Source: Vicugna pacos
Lineage: Eukaryota; Chordata; Mammalia; Artiodactyla; Camelidae
DNA length: 64,000 nt
NCBI RefSeq assembly: GCF_048564905.1
Contig: NC_133005.1
Location: forward strand, 3,351,001-3,415,000
Direction of reading: 5' to 3'
Shown here: one piece after another, positions 22,970 to 35,219 of the stretch
How the letters are laid out: every line of letters begins with the position of its first letter
Position numbering within the stretch: position 1 is the stretch's first letter
Position numbers and translations under genes: made by a program
The notes under the pieces: model-generated
Told to the model about the DNA's origin: nothing
Database searches by the model: none
What the model saw: the letters and a program-made list of their open reading frames with translations, nothing else

Positions 22970-23610
22970 ATTCACTTATTAATTCTGGGAAAAAAAATCA
23001 GTGTATCTCTTTTAAAAAGATAACCAAAGTCTGTCTCTTGCTTCATCTTATTTTAAGGTGAAAATTCCACTAAGGGAAGAATAATATTTGAGAATGAATT
23101 CTTTTCATAATTCTTTAATTTATTTCCTTTTCAAATTGTAGAGTCTCCCCCAAAATACAAATGAACACTGTATCACATAAGCATTTAAATTTTACACTAT
23201 TTCATGCATGTATTACACGTAGAGTGAGAAGTATCACAGATCATTTAATTTAACTGAAAAATGAAACAGAAATTTTAATTCAACCCAGCAAAACACCCCT
23301 GCTTCATTCTGGCCTGTCCACAGAACATGCTCAGCTCAGCGTTTCCTGCTCTGCTTTCTTGTGTCTTGCAATGAAATGTGGGCACCGTAGAGCAGGGGAA
23401 GAGGCACGTTTGCCGTGGAAAGGAATCTAGCTACCTGCAGTAAGAAACTTCAACTTAAGATCTTATACCATATTTGGGGGGAACTTTCAAAGAAAGTATT
23501 TCAGGAAGGAGAAAGACAATGTGTTTAATGAAAATTCCAGGAAACTGGGGGAATTTGGGGCCTGTTTAGCTGAAGCACTTGTGAACAAGTGTTTAAAACA
23601 AATGATTTCA
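22970..23610. other. Intergenic, AT-rich, no gene
   Basis: AT-rich sequence with no recognised exon or repeat family. Confidence 0.4.
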
Positions 23611-23617
23611 ATGAAAC

Positions 23618-24082
23618 TGTAACAGAGAACAACAAACCTGACTCCATATTGGATCTGTTCCTTTAGCTCTAACCTTTGTGCTCTGTTGCCTGTGCTGAGT
23701 CACGCCGGCTCTGCACCTTTTGTAGAAGAATGTTATCTGTAGTCCGAAACACACAACATAGCCCATTCTGGAGGCTCTGAACTTTAAAGATATAACATTT
23801 TCCCATTCACATATAGATACAAAGTTGCAGAACAGAGAATAACGTTTGTCTGGTTGGAGGCTTACAGGAACACTGTGACCAGACCCACCTGGACAGCTGC
23901 AAGAACAAAGGATTCTGACGTGAAGAAGTTTGCAACAAGCAGCCATACCCGCTCCCTACTTTTAGTATAAAAGAAGCCTGAACTCTAATTCCAGTAAGAT
24001 GGTTCTTTGAGACACTAGTCCACCATCTTCTCGGTCTGCTGGCTTTCTGAATACAGCCATTATTCCTTGCCCCAACAACTCA
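23618..24082 (+). mobile_element. ERV LTR fossil (solo-like)
   Basis: The element begins near TGTAACAG. It has TATAAAAG at 23966-23973 about 110 bp before its 3' end, followed by an R/U5-like stretch with an AATACA signal near 24050. No retroviral genes follow. The target duplication was not resolved, so the ends are approximate. Probably an ERV1-class solo LTR. Confidence 0.55.
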
Positions 24083-24317
24083 CCCCTTGATATACCGGCA
24101 TGTCATGCAGCAAGCAGTATGAGCTTAGACTCAGTAACAAAGCCAGTAGGAGTTTCACATAATTATCCACAACTTGGAAATAAGGCCAAGAGAGGGTTAG
24201 GGTTAAGGTGAGCTTGTCCCTCAGTATCATACTGCAACATTGATTACCAAGTCCACTCAAGGATTATCGAGTGATCCAGGGGGGACGCACCTCTGTTTGA
24301 CTCAACTATTATTGATT

Positions 24318-24332
24318 AAGAGCCCAGAATGT
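24318..24332 (+). repeat. Target-site duplication, left (L1)
   Basis: AAGAGCCCAGAATGT, repeated exactly at 24728-24742 after the A-rich end of the L1. Confidence 0.9.
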
Positions 24333-24727
24333 CATTCTAAGTGAGGTAAGCCAGAAAGAGAAAGAAAAATACCATATGAGATCACTCATATGTGGAATGT
24401 AAAAAAAAAAAAGAACATAAATAAAAAACAGAAACAGACTCATAGACATAGAATACAAACTTCTGGTTGCTAAAAGGGAGGGTGTGGGAAGGGGTAGACT
24501 GGGAGTTCAAAATTTGTAGATACTGGCAGGCATATGCAGAATAGATAAACAAGATTATACTGTATAACACAGGGAAATACATACAAGATCTTGTGGTAGC
24601 TCACAGCAAAAAAAGCCATGACAATGAATATATGTATGTTCATGTATAACTGAAAAATTGTGCTCTACACTGGAATTTGACACAACATTACAAAATGACT
24701 ATAACTCAATAAAAAAATGTTAAAAAA
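24333..24727 (+). mobile_element. L1 3' end, 5'-truncated, with 15-bp TSD
   Basis: The sequence runs from 'cattctaagtgaggtaagcc' through the L1 3' UTR to 'ctataactcaataaaaaaat' and an A-tail. It is flanked by the exact 15-bp direct repeat AAGAGCCCAGAATGT. It is a standard 5'-truncated L1 insertion of the artiodactyl type; the exact TSD suggests it is fairly recent. Confidence 0.92.
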
Positions 24728-24742
24728 AAGAGCCCAGAATGT

Positions 24743-25009
24743 TAACTTGTGGGTCTAGTCTGAGAGAGGGAAATAGTTTCTAGTTTCCAAAGGGTAAAAG
24801 GATCACCAGATGTTATGGTTTGGTTGCCCTGAAGCTTGTTAACCAGTCTCAAATCCATCACTTTTCTTTTTCACAGTCCTTGCGTATACTTACAAATCCC
24901 GAGATCCTCAAAATGCTCTTCACACCAGCTTTACCATCTCACTGGTTCCTGCATTAATGACTTAATAAATCTTAAACCTATACTTCTTACCTTATTTTAT
25001 TTTTGAATG
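24743..25009. other. Unique spacer between opposed L1 copies
   Basis: Ordinary non-coding sequence that separates two L1 3' ends in opposite orientation. Confidence 0.5.
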
Positions 25010-25022
25010 AATCATCTTGAAA

Positions 25023-25440
25023 AACATTTTTTGCATTCTTTTTAAATTGACGTTTAGTCAGCTTATAATGGTGTGTCAATTTCTACTGTACAGAAAAATG
25101 TTTCAGTCATACATACACATACATATATTCCTTTTCACATTCTTTTTCATTATAGGTTACTACGAGATATTGAATATAGTTCCTTGTGCTATATAGTAGG
25201 AACTTTATCTATTTTTTATATAGTAGTTTTATATACCCTGTGAGTCTGTTTCTGTTTTGTAAATAAGTTCATTTGTTTTTTAGATTCCACATATAAGTGA
25301 TATCACATGGTATTTTTCTTTCTCTTTCTGGCTTACTTCACTTAGAGTGATGATCTCCAGGTCCATCCATGTTGCTGCAAATGGCATTACTCTTTTTTAT
25401 TGCTGAGTACTATTCCATTATATATACAGCTTCTTTATCC
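25023..25440 (-). mobile_element. L1 3' end, minus strand, with TSD
   Basis: This is the reverse complement of the same L1 3' region. It starts at the left with an A/T-rich tail and ends near 25440 in the 'gtactattccattatat' part. It is flanked by AATCATCTTGAAA at 25010-25022 and 25441-25453. It is homologous over most of its length to the plus-strand copy at 24333-24727. Confidence 0.9.
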
Positions 25441-25453
25441 AATCATCTTGAAA

Positions 25454-26871
25454 CACTTTTTGAATACGTGCTTCAGCACGCTCTTGGACTTTTTCTGTAG
25501 CCTCCTTTTGGCAGCAGTCGTTTGTCAAACTCCAGTGCCGTGCTTTCCGGGGCCAGGCCCTTGTCGGTCCCAGAGGAGGCCACTGACCAAATCCCTCACT
25601 GCTTTGCTCTTACTTGTGGGGAGAACCACACACAATGCCAGAATTAAAGACCTCATTTGTTTTCATCTTGCGCTTTTTTTTTTGCAAATGAAATTCTATG
25701 ATTGCTTTAAACAATAGCTTTTGTATCAGGGGAGGAGATGAGATGAATATTAAGGTCAGATCACTGAATCTGCTTTCTGGGGATAGGACCCAGAATGGCC
25801 CAGACAGCTGGGAAAGAAGCATTTAAAACCACTTCCCAGTTGTTCATTTTATATTTGGATTGGGGGGTGCTAACTGGGGAAGGGGGTTGGGGGACAGGAG
25901 GTGCTTAGGAAAGGAACATTCAGGGGCCATCTGGGCTAAATATTCAGAATTCGGCATGCAGAGAGCTGAGATTAAATTACTTACATGAGCTGCCTGAGGA
26001 CGTGTTTTCATTCTCACTCACACCATGATGACAGCACCAAGATGCATACAGGACACCACCAACGCAGCAGATGACTGAGGGCCTCCCCTGGGTGACGGGA
26101 TGGCTCCAGCCTCCCATGCTCTGCCGGCTGAGTCATCTGCACCCCGCTTCCTGGCTGTGTCTGCTTCTGGCTTCAAACCTCACCGCCATCCAGCTGGGTC
26201 CCAATTATCATTTCAAAACTTACAGACAAAATGTCCTTCTGGTGGGACTTGTCCCCACACTTTTTATCAAAAAAATTGCTGTTACACAAACTTCTCCCTT
26301 TCTTGTTCTATTTTCTGACCCCTTTTGCTAAATGCAATGACTTTCTTGGTTGAGGTCCTTTTTTTTCATAGCCTCAAAGGAAATTTCCCTGATCTTGCAA
26401 GTAAAGCCAAATCTTGTGGGGCTTTGGAAGGACAAGTAGAGAATCGGTCCTGGATTCATTATAGAGAGGAGACAGGCCTGTTGAGTTTATCAGTACAGCG
26501 CAGGAATTTCCAATGTTAGCAACATACCTGGCAGCAGGTCTGAGTCCACATCTGAAGTGTGGGGTGACCTTGAAGGTCAGCTGAGATTCACCCTGCGATA
26601 GGTCTTGGCCCTTCAGTTGGGTTCTCTCCAGTTGCTCCTTTACCAAATCAAAATGAGGGCTTATTGGAACTAAGAGAGGACCCTCCTGGCTTCCAAATTC
26701 ACCAATCCTTCCTCAGTTTTAAGGGTGCTGCTCCCCATAATCTGCGCCTGTCCCTGTTCGGTACTGCCTGCAACACACTGATGTCAGCCTCAAGTTCAGA
26801 GTGACCTCCTAGAAGAGAGGACGTGTGCAGCTGGTCACGTGTTCCCTGGAGACTGCAGCAGCATTTACTCA
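25454..26871. other. Intergenic, no gene recognised
   Basis: No exon or clear repeat family is seen here. The open frames near 26071-26331 are short and unsupported. Confidence 0.35.
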
Positions 26872-27010
26872 CAGGGCTCCTCAAACGCGGAGGCAGGTAC
26901 AAATCACCTGGGGACCTCGCTAGGAAGCAGGTAACGACTCGGGGGGTCTGGGCAGGGTCTGAGATTCTAAGAGCCCTCAGGTGATGCCGCTGCCGGTCCT
27001 GGGAGCACAG
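26872..27010 (+). mobile_element. MER5A-like hAT-Charlie fragment
   Basis: 'Caaatcacctggggacctcg' followed by 'tctgagattctaagagccct' and 'caggtgatgccgctgccggt' matches the plan of MER5A, a non-autonomous hAT-Charlie element. Diverged. Confidence 0.6.
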
Positions 27011-27164
27011 AGTGAGCACGGCTGCTCCCAGGCACACCTGCTGTCTCAGGCCGGCCTCAAGACCTAGGACGGGCAGAAGGGCCATCTCCGCCCTGTGGAA
27101 GAAACATTACGGTCTTTGTCGGCTGGGTCGGTCCCTTAATAGTCTCCCTCTGCACTGCCCAGTG

Positions 27165-27405
27165 CTGCAGCCACTAATCACACTGTGACTCTTTTACTGT
27201 AAATTTTAATTAGTTAAACAATATTGCATTTTTTTTATTCCTAGCTGTACGAGCCACTTTTCCTGTGTTCATCAGCCCCACGTGCCTCACGGCTACCATA
27301 CTGGGCAGCACAGATGTAGGACGTTTCCATCAGCACCGAAACTTCCAGCTGACAGTGCCATTCTCTGGGAATTCCAAAGACCTCTCGTGTCTAGGCAGTC
27401 TGCTA
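27165..27405 (+). mobile_element. Non-autonomous DNA transposon (hAT-like)
   Basis: 'Ccatactgggcagcacagat' and 'ggacgtttccatcagcaccg' follow an AT-rich segment. A related copy lies at 52225-52395. It is probably a hAT-Charlie-group element; subfamily not assigned. Confidence 0.45.
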
Positions 27406-27726
27406 GACACTGAGGAGCAAAGACGTATGGGCACTCCTTTTCGGATCTGCACAATGAAATATCCCAAATGGCCTCATATGTCCATGGGTTGTGGTCCTGA
27501 GCCAGAGACACATAGAAACAGATGGGCAGCCTGAAACAGGTAACCAGATCATCCAACTCAGACTTATGGCAGGGGTGAGGGGAGGGGATCGCTCCTCCAC
27601 CCAGGTGATCTCAGTGGGACCAAGTTACCACCGCCTTGGGCTGAACTCAGTACCATGACCTGCGCTGACACACAAGGAGGAGGGCTGGGAAGTGTCTTCT
27701 GGGCTTCTCAGAACACATGACTCTCC

Positions 27727-28427
27727 AGTACGGAAAACAGTAGGGAGGTTCCTCAGAAACTAAAAATAGACCTACCATACGATCCAGCAATCCCACTCTT
27801 GGGCATATATCCAGAGGGAACCTTAATTTAAAGACGCCTGCACCCCAGTGTTCATAGAAGCACTATTTACAATAGCCAAGACATGGAAACAACCTAAATG
27901 TCCATCAACAGATGAATGGATAAAGAAGTTGTGATTTATTTATACAATGGAATACTACTCAGCCATAAAACAGAATAAAAATAATGCCATTTGCAGCAAC
28001 ATGGATGGACCTGGAGAATGTGATTCTGAGTGAAGTAAGCCAGAAAGAAAAAGAAAAAGACCATATGATATCACTTACATGTGGAATCTTAAAAAAAAAA
28101 AAAAAAGGACAAACGAACTTATTTACAAAATAGAAACAGACTCACAGACATGGAAAAAAACTTACGGTTAACAGCAGGGGAAGGGGGTAAGAAGGGATAA
28201 ATTGGGAGTTCAAGATTTGCAGATACTAGCTAATACATATAAAATAGATAGACAACAAGTTTATACTGTATAGCACAGGGAACTACATTCAATATCCTAT
28301 AGTAACTTTACGGTGAAAAAGAGTATGTAAATGAATATATTTATGTTCCTATATGAATGAAGCATTGTGCTGTACACCAGAAATTGACACAACATTGTAA
28401 ACTGACTATGCTTCAACAAAAAAAAAT
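27727..28427 (+). mobile_element. L1 3' end, 5'-truncated, with 12-bp TSD
   Basis: About 700 bp of L1 3' region runs from 'cagaaactaaaaatagacct' to 'tatgcttcaacaaaaaaaaa'. It is flanked by ACATGACTCTCC at 27715-27726 and 28428-28439. It includes the L1 text 'ccatttgcagcaacatggat'. The intact TSD and good match suggest a fairly recent insertion. Confidence 0.92.
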
Positions 28428-28439
28428 ACATGACTCTCC

Positions 28440-30342
28440 GGGGTGGGGATGGGACTGGGTCCCTGGACAGCTCAGAAGACAGCTTGGTTCTGTCCACTCA
28501 CAGCTTTCTCAGTGCCTCCATTTTCAGGCGAAGTCTCTGAGAAACAATATTATAGCTTTAAAAACTATTATTTAAAATTCTAACAGGGACTAAGAAACCG
28601 AGTCGGCTGCACCATGACATCCTCATGCACGAAGAGATGTTTTGCAGCCACTGAGGGTAAAAGAGTATCCTTTTGACTCTTCTTTGCTTCAAGGGTCCCC
28701 CAACTGAAATCTGCCTCGTTTACGGAAGTATACCAGGGAAGGCGAAACGTTTTTATGTTAACACATTTCCCACACTCAGCAGCGTCCCTCTGAAGCTCCT
28801 CTCAGCGAATCTGGTGCCCCGTTAGCGCCCCTCTCACTGGGAAGCAGACCCTGCCCGGGCCAGGCAGGCCCATGACAACAGTCAGAGTTGAGCAATTCCA
28901 CCTTTACGGGTTTGTGTCTCTGGTGTGTACTTGCACGTCCAGTCCATGTCTACTTGGGTGTCAGAAACGCATTACGATTGCTCATGATTTGCTCATGAGA
29001 CTTCAGATTCTCAATGCTAGATACTTTAATTAAGAAAATAAGTTTTATAAGGACTTGAAAGCAAAGTGTCCTGGTTTCTGCCTTGTGTTCACATCACCAC
29101 ACTCAGGAAAAGGGGCAATGAGCATAGCAGCGGCACTAATCACAACAGAGAGCGAGGCCTTTGGTCTGAACGGCTTTAGTGCTGCAATCACGAAACTGTC
29201 CAGGTGACAATGTCACTGTGGGGATCTGAGCCAGGACACACGTCCCCACACCCCAATACATCTTTGAAACGGCTCCTTTTCTATTCTGTCAGGAACCACG
29301 TATGCCCTCTCCGTGGGCAGCTGGGCATCTGCTGCCACAGAGATGACCTTTCATCAGGCTGAAAATACGCCGGGGCCCGGTATTGCACCTGTGCAATCCA
29401 GACTTCTCAATCCAAAATGAAGGCCCCAGACATGTCAAAGGACCCCTGGTCTGTGTGACCCCCACCCTGACTTCAGCAGAATATGCTGGGACAGGTCTTC
29501 CAAACTGCAAATCTCCCACAAACATGCCTTACGGTCTGTGCCCAAAAAATTCACTGAGATCTCCTTAGGAAGCTGCTGACATGGTATTTTCTACTATATT
29601 AAGCAGCTTTTTTACCATGCATGCCTCTGACTTCTCCTTTGGGGGAAAATGCCCCAGATTTAGTAAGAGTTGAGCAAAGCACCGTCCTTTCCCCTCAAGG
29701 CATCCACTCCCCAATCTCAAGCCCTCCAACTCAATAGATTCTAACAACATCCAGTATTTTGCCTTGTGATGGTACCCAATTTTATCACTGGGCTACTTCA
29801 ATTAATCAATTTCCAGTGTGAGCAAAGGAAAACATAACCTGACGTTCCGATGGCCCCATGACATACAGAGCGTCTAAGACAACGAGCAACCTATAGCCAA
29901 CGATGCTGGCACGCTTCTCAGTTCCACGTCCTGCAGCTACCTGAAACACTCTTTCCCCAGACTGACCTACAAGCACAAGGAAGTCGACGACAGGGCGGGT
30001 TCTCCACCTTTGCTGTTTGTTAAGATGCTGGTGGTGTTCACTCAAGATTCTTGGCCTCCTCTCCAGGCCATCAGCCCTCCCCTCCCCCGGTGCTAGGTAC
30101 ATCACACCAGCTCTACTGGAAAGTTCTAATGCATGTCACCTGCTCAGAGCCATCCATCATATCTTGCCTGTAATGGATTCCTTCAGCCCAGCGGTCCCTG
30201 CATCTGTGGACCGCCTCACCTCCGGAAGAGGCACCCCACAACTCGTACTGCACGTGATGGTTAGAAAGGACAACGTGTGCACAGCCATTGCCAGCTAAAA
30301 AGCGAACACCCCACATTTCCTTTAAAATGAATGTATCGAGCA
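28440..30342. other. Intergenic, no gene recognised
   Basis: Mostly unique-looking sequence. No exon with family resemblance was recognised on either strand. Confidence 0.35.
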
Positions 30343-30447
30343 GGGAGGGTATAGCTTAAGTGGTTGAGCCCATGCTTAGCACACACAAGGTCCTGGGTTC
30401 AATCCCCAGTACCTCCTCTAAAAATAAATAACTAAGTAAACCTAATT
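30343..30447 (+). mobile_element. Camelid tRNA-Ala SINE (Vic-1 type)
   Basis: It has an A-box-like 'tatagcttaagtggttgag', the B box 'ggttcaatcccc', the tRNA-Ala-like 'cagtacctcc' end and an A-rich 'aaaataaataactaag' tail. The CTTAGC anticodon-loop region recalls tRNA-Ala(AGC). It is a retroposed copy, not a functional tRNA gene. Confidence 0.9.
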
Positions 30448-32104
30448 ATGCCCTTAAAATTTTATAAAGAATTAAATGATTATATTTTTAGTCTCTATCA
30501 CCCCCCAAAATTCTTGCTGGGAATGATGAGGGATGAACCTTTGCTAAAGAGGTTTCTTTTTAATAGACAATATCCAAAATTATACATATTAAAAAAATAC
30601 CAACAGTAAAAAAGATGGAATTCCAGTGACAGGTGAGCTGAAACACACAGAATAACTTGTGAACTCTTGTATATCAAAACTTATACCAGTTTCACTGTCT
30701 TTACTTAATATATGTGTTAATTTCTAGGGGGAAATTATCTTTTCTGTTCTCCCATCTACACTGGTAGAATGTCTGAGCTGGCAGGGACCTCAGTGGTCAC
30801 GTAATCCTATGCACTCATCTGGGAGAAATTCAGATGCCCACGTCAGAGGACAGGCCGGGACTTCTGCCTTCGTCCACAGTCTGCTGGCTCCTCTGAATGA
30901 TGGCTTTCACAAGAAGAAGGATGTTATTATGGCTATCATGTCATTATTTAGAGCTTGAGAGTTGGGTTAGAAATGCTCCCTGTTTTTATTCCATGTATCA
31001 CAGAACGTGGGTATGCCATTAGCCTGGCCTTCCCAGTCTGGCGACTCAGTGTGTGTCAGCATCCTTGCTCGGTCGGTAATGAGAACCCTTGAGGAAGCCA
31101 CCTCTGGCCACCTCCAGGCCAGGCTGTCTGTGACATGTGATGAAGGGCCACGTGGGAACAATCAGAACCATCAACCACATGAAGAGGGCAGGGACCTGGC
31201 AGCATCTGAGACAGGCCCGCACTGCTTCCAGGCCGCCGAGTCACAGCCAGTAACTCTCAGAAGAAGCAGTGATGCGCGACGTGGACTTCCCTGACGGCGT
31301 GCAGGGAAATCTCACCGCTCACCCTGAAAGGATGACATGTCCTCAAGTCCATACGTATAAACTGAAATTTTCTGTGCCGACAGTCAACCCAGGTTAAAAT
31401 ACCACAGGGCCGCCATTCTTTCCTGAAACAAATACCAAAATGGAGCTGAAAATCTGGAATTGTATTAGATTGCCTTTGAGAGTAATACAAACAACCCTGT
31501 TCCCCTGTTCATCAAGGCACATTAAGAACAAACGCCTCCAGTGAAATGATTTGCCTCATTTATAAAAGATGGGTGGATTTCCCGGCACGGGTCTCTTTTA
31601 TATCTTCAAACTTCGTGTTTTCCCTCCTAAGAAGCGTCCTTAGTTAACATTCAGGCGTCAGATTAAACTCTGCCTGGAAGTGAGACGAGCCGGCCCCACG
31701 ACCGAGGGGTCCTGGAAATCGGAGGAAGTACGTGGCGTCCAATGTAACGTGACACATGTGGGGCTCACACTGGCAACGCTGCCGCGGGCGCACGTTACTC
31801 CGACGGTGACGCTGCCCCAGGCAGAGAGCCACTGGGGCATCGCAGAGCAGGGACGGTTTTGAGGGGAGATGCAGAGCCCCTCCTTGCCTCCCGGGGGACC
31901 ACCTTCCTTCTGGAAAGGACGACTCTGCCTTCCCTCCCGGCCCTCCCCATCCCCGTTATGCGTACCAGTCTCTACCCACTTCCTGACGCTGAGCAATGCT
32001 TCTAGCAGATATAAAAAAATATAGTTTTTACCAAGTCATTCTGGAGCACAGTGTGACCCCTCAGGTTCTGGTGGATAAGCGCCCAAATCCGAGTTCAGGT
32101 CTGA
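30448..32104. other. Intergenic, no gene recognised
   Basis: No coding exon was recognised. A stretch near 30750-30850 ('gtctgagctggcagggacct') resembles a common old mammalian repeat but is too diverged to name. Confidence 0.35.
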
Positions 32105-32182
32105 CCATACGCATGAGCGCGCCTGTCTCCCACGTGGGAGTCGCCATGCGCATGCGCGTGCCTGTCTCCCACGTGGGAGTCG
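32105..32182. promoter_or_regulatory. 39-bp tandem duplication with NRF1 and E-box motifs
   Basis: Two adjacent 39-bp copies (32105-32143 and 32144-32182) differ at three bases. Each holds the perfect 14-bp palindrome CTCCCACGTGGGAG with a central CACGTG E-box (32127-32140 and 32166-32179). The second copy also holds TGCGCATGCGCG at 32147-32158, a full match to the NRF1 consensus; the first copy has a degenerate version. The motifs are seen directly. Binding or promoter activity is inference, since no transcript start is visible nearby. Confidence 0.6.
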
Positions 32183-34555
32183 TGATCATTTCCAGGAGGA
32201 AGCATACCTGGGGCAGCTGTGGATGCAGGAATCTGAGCCCCAGGCAGGATCTCCAGCCGGAGGTGTTCTGCTACTGTTTCTTACACACGACCCTGATGCA
32301 AGCACGTGTGACTGTCTGAAGCACTTGGGCCCTAATGGCGAACTCTGGTAGGGGGCTGTTCTGAGTCATGCTATCTTCGCTGGATGGGCTTGTATCAAAA
32401 TAGCATGTTGAGAAAGTTAGCTCTAGGTGGTTGTAATGTGCAAACAGGAGAACATGTGTAGAAAATTTCCCCCATATGCACCGCTACTTTCTCCTAAGTT
32501 TAGAACTAAATCTTTTAAAATGGCATATGTGCTGAAACTGTCATCTTAAATCTTCCCCCTCCTCCCACCTGTTGCAAAAACAAAGACCAAAAACAAAATG
32601 AGTGTTAACGCTGATTATTCAGTATATTTAAAATCTCTACAACTTGGCAAGACTGTTTGCTAAACTGAGGTTCAGTAAAAAATTAACAGGACTCCTGGGT
32701 ATATTTTATTAAGGAAATAAATGTCTTGAGTGCAACAGTAAGGCGTCTGAAGGACTTTTGGTGGAGTTTTATTACTCTGCCCTATGTTTTGAAACTAACC
32801 GCAAAGTTCAATGTGAAATCAGGTCCAAGGCAGGGCATGATTTACCTCGTGCACACTGCTAATCTCTGCTTGTCCACGGCCTCAATTCTTGCTTTTCCAG
32901 CAAGTCTGCAGGGCCCCACATCTCTGGATGATGATGCAATGGACACGTGACTTTTCATTTATCAGAGAAAAGTTGGCTGAATCCACCCCATTCCTGCACT
33001 TGTAGTGTAATAGCCAGCTGGGCAGCTGGAGAATTTCCAAAGGTCCTTTGGATTGTTTTTATACAGAGTTTTGGTATCAGATAGATGGTGTGTGTGTGTT
33101 GAGCAGCCATTGCAGACAATATTAAAGTAAATGAGACTCGTTAATCAGGATGAGACGATCCAAAATCCAACATGGAAATGTCCCATCCACTTCAAAATAG
33201 TTGGTCAAATTGGGTCAGAATAATGGGATAATTATCCATGAACGGGATAACCATCCTAGTACGAAAAAGTGAAAATAAATCTTGGAAAAAGCAACATGAC
33301 CACCACTAATTTCCCACTTTTCTTTTTCCTAACAGTCTGAATATTTTCATGGACAATCAGGTCAAGCTCTGAGGCTACATTTGATGCTGTTTATTGCAGG
33401 TTGAATGTCAGCCCTGTTCTACCATAATTAGAAACTGCCTGGACTTTACAGTATTATCACCCCCAGCATGTGAATCTAGGACTAAGCCACGAGTGTCGGA
33501 AGCAATAATTTTGGAAAACATAATAAGCAGCCTTCCAGGTCTTTGTGGAGGTAAGTACAAACCGTGTACCTGTAAAAGTGCACTCTCCCTAGAAAGGGAG
33601 GGCCAGCACTTTGCTTTGGGAAGGGGCAAAGCCATCCGGAAACTTACCCTCTCATGACTTCTCACTGTTTCAGAAGCCACCTGAAAGGTGTGTGTGGGGA
33701 CAGTGACCCTCAGCAGGCCCAGGCCACATTGGGAACACACCTTCCAGGAGGAGGGTGTTCTGGCAGTACGCCCCTGTGGGGTCGGCCAGGCTAGAGTTCA
33801 GGAGGAAATGCAAGTTTTGGGGTGTGTCTTCCCCTGTCCAGGGCCACGTCCTCTTTTGCATGAGGTCAGTTTGGGAGTTGACCGAAACCAGCACATCTCA
33901 GAAAATTACTAAGAGGCCTTCTGTGGCGATACGTCAGGTTTGGGACAGTGGAAAAGAAGTTCTTCCCTCAAACCCATCCCAACCTCTTCCAAATAAACCC
34001 CAGCACAGCGGAAGCAGTGGAAACAGCAACCCCCGCCGTTCCGCGCCGCTGGGCCGCTCCGTCGGGACCGCATCCTCACTCCCCAGCTCAAGGCACACCC
34101 TGCAAGGCAGAGATCTGAGCAGAAAGAGGCCCAAGGCTCATTTCAGAACGGAAGCCTCCCCAGGTCCTAGGTTGGCAATCATGCATGAAACATGGACACT
34201 TACCTCTACCCAGACTTTTCTCTGAGAAATACAGCATGGAGCCACCATTTCTAAAGCTTGCGCAGCAAATGTGTTTTAAAAAAAATCAGGCTTTGGATCA
34301 AATGTCTTTGCTTAGGACTAAGACTAAAAACTAATCAAGACTAGTATGACAGAATATTTCATGTAAAAGCATCTCATGCTTTGTAAGCGCCAAGCAGCAT
34401 AATGATAATACTCTGTCCATGGTCAGAGTGTATTTATAAAACACACAAATATAGTCCTAAAACATTTTGAGATGTAAATACTCAAAACGAAGCTAAGCTA
34501 GTAGTTTCCCACCACCTGGGAAGAGTTTTTTGTTTTTTGTTTTTTTAATAAATAA
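32183..34555. other. Intergenic, one possible exon
   Basis: Unique-looking sequence without a recognised gene. The only exon-like object is at 33400-33550. Confidence 0.35.
33400..33550 (+). other. Possible unannotated exon
   Basis: A 151-bp block sits between an acceptor-like 'gctgtttattgcag' and a consensus donor GAG|GTAAGT at 33551. One frame stays open through the block. No protein family is recognised. It could be a lncRNA exon or chance. Confidence 0.2.
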
Positions 34556-34682
34556 GGGGGAGGGCATAGCTCAGGGGTAGAGTGCATGCCTAGCATGTAT
34601 GAGGTCCTGGGTTCAATCCCCAGTACCTCCATTAAATAAATACACTCAATTACACCCTCCACCCCCTGCCAAATAATTAAAT
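34556..34682 (+). mobile_element. Camelid tRNA-Ala SINE (Vic-1 type)
   Basis: 'Gcatagctcaggggtagagt', 'gcctagcatgtatgaggtcc', the B box 'ggttcaatcccc' and 'cagtacctcc' are followed by an A-rich tail. Close to the tRNA-Ala(AGC) pattern. Confidence 0.93.
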
Positions 34683-34689
34683 ACAAGTT

Positions 34690-35215
34690 AATGCTGTGAA
34701 TTAGTAGCTATTTTTCTTTTGATTTCTAGAAATCAAGTATCTTGCGTTTCAGGGGGAAACTTGGCTTGTTTACTAATCTCAGTCTACTTTCTTGAGTCAT
34801 GCAGGGCAACAACATGGCTTACTATGACTATGTGTTTCTCTGTTTCTTAAGGAATTGGCTACGGGGAAGTCTTAATGTTTACAATTGACAACTAGTGAAT
34901 CAGACAAGAGGGTGACTTGAGCCTTGGCGGACGTCACTGTCAGCAATGAAATGCCCTTCCTCTCACATCCAGATGAAAGAAAGAACCAATAAAATGCCTC
35001 CTGTATTCCACAGGACAACCAGCCCTGAGTTCAAGATTTACAGGGGACCCATGACTGCCACCACACACCTGCAATCTGCCAGACACTGACCGGCTTTCCA
35101 GGTGAGTCGGCCCCGAAGCAGTAAACATGTGGTGACTGCCATCTTGTTACCTTGCACGCATACGCCTCACTCGGAAACAGGCAACACTCGGGGGGAGAAA
35201 GCAAAGAGCCCTGCT
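34690..35215. other. Intergenic beyond the SLC24A3 3' end
   Basis: No exon or named repeat is seen between the SINE and the inferred SLC24A3 cleavage site. Confidence 0.4.
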
Positions 35216-35219
35216 CGAG

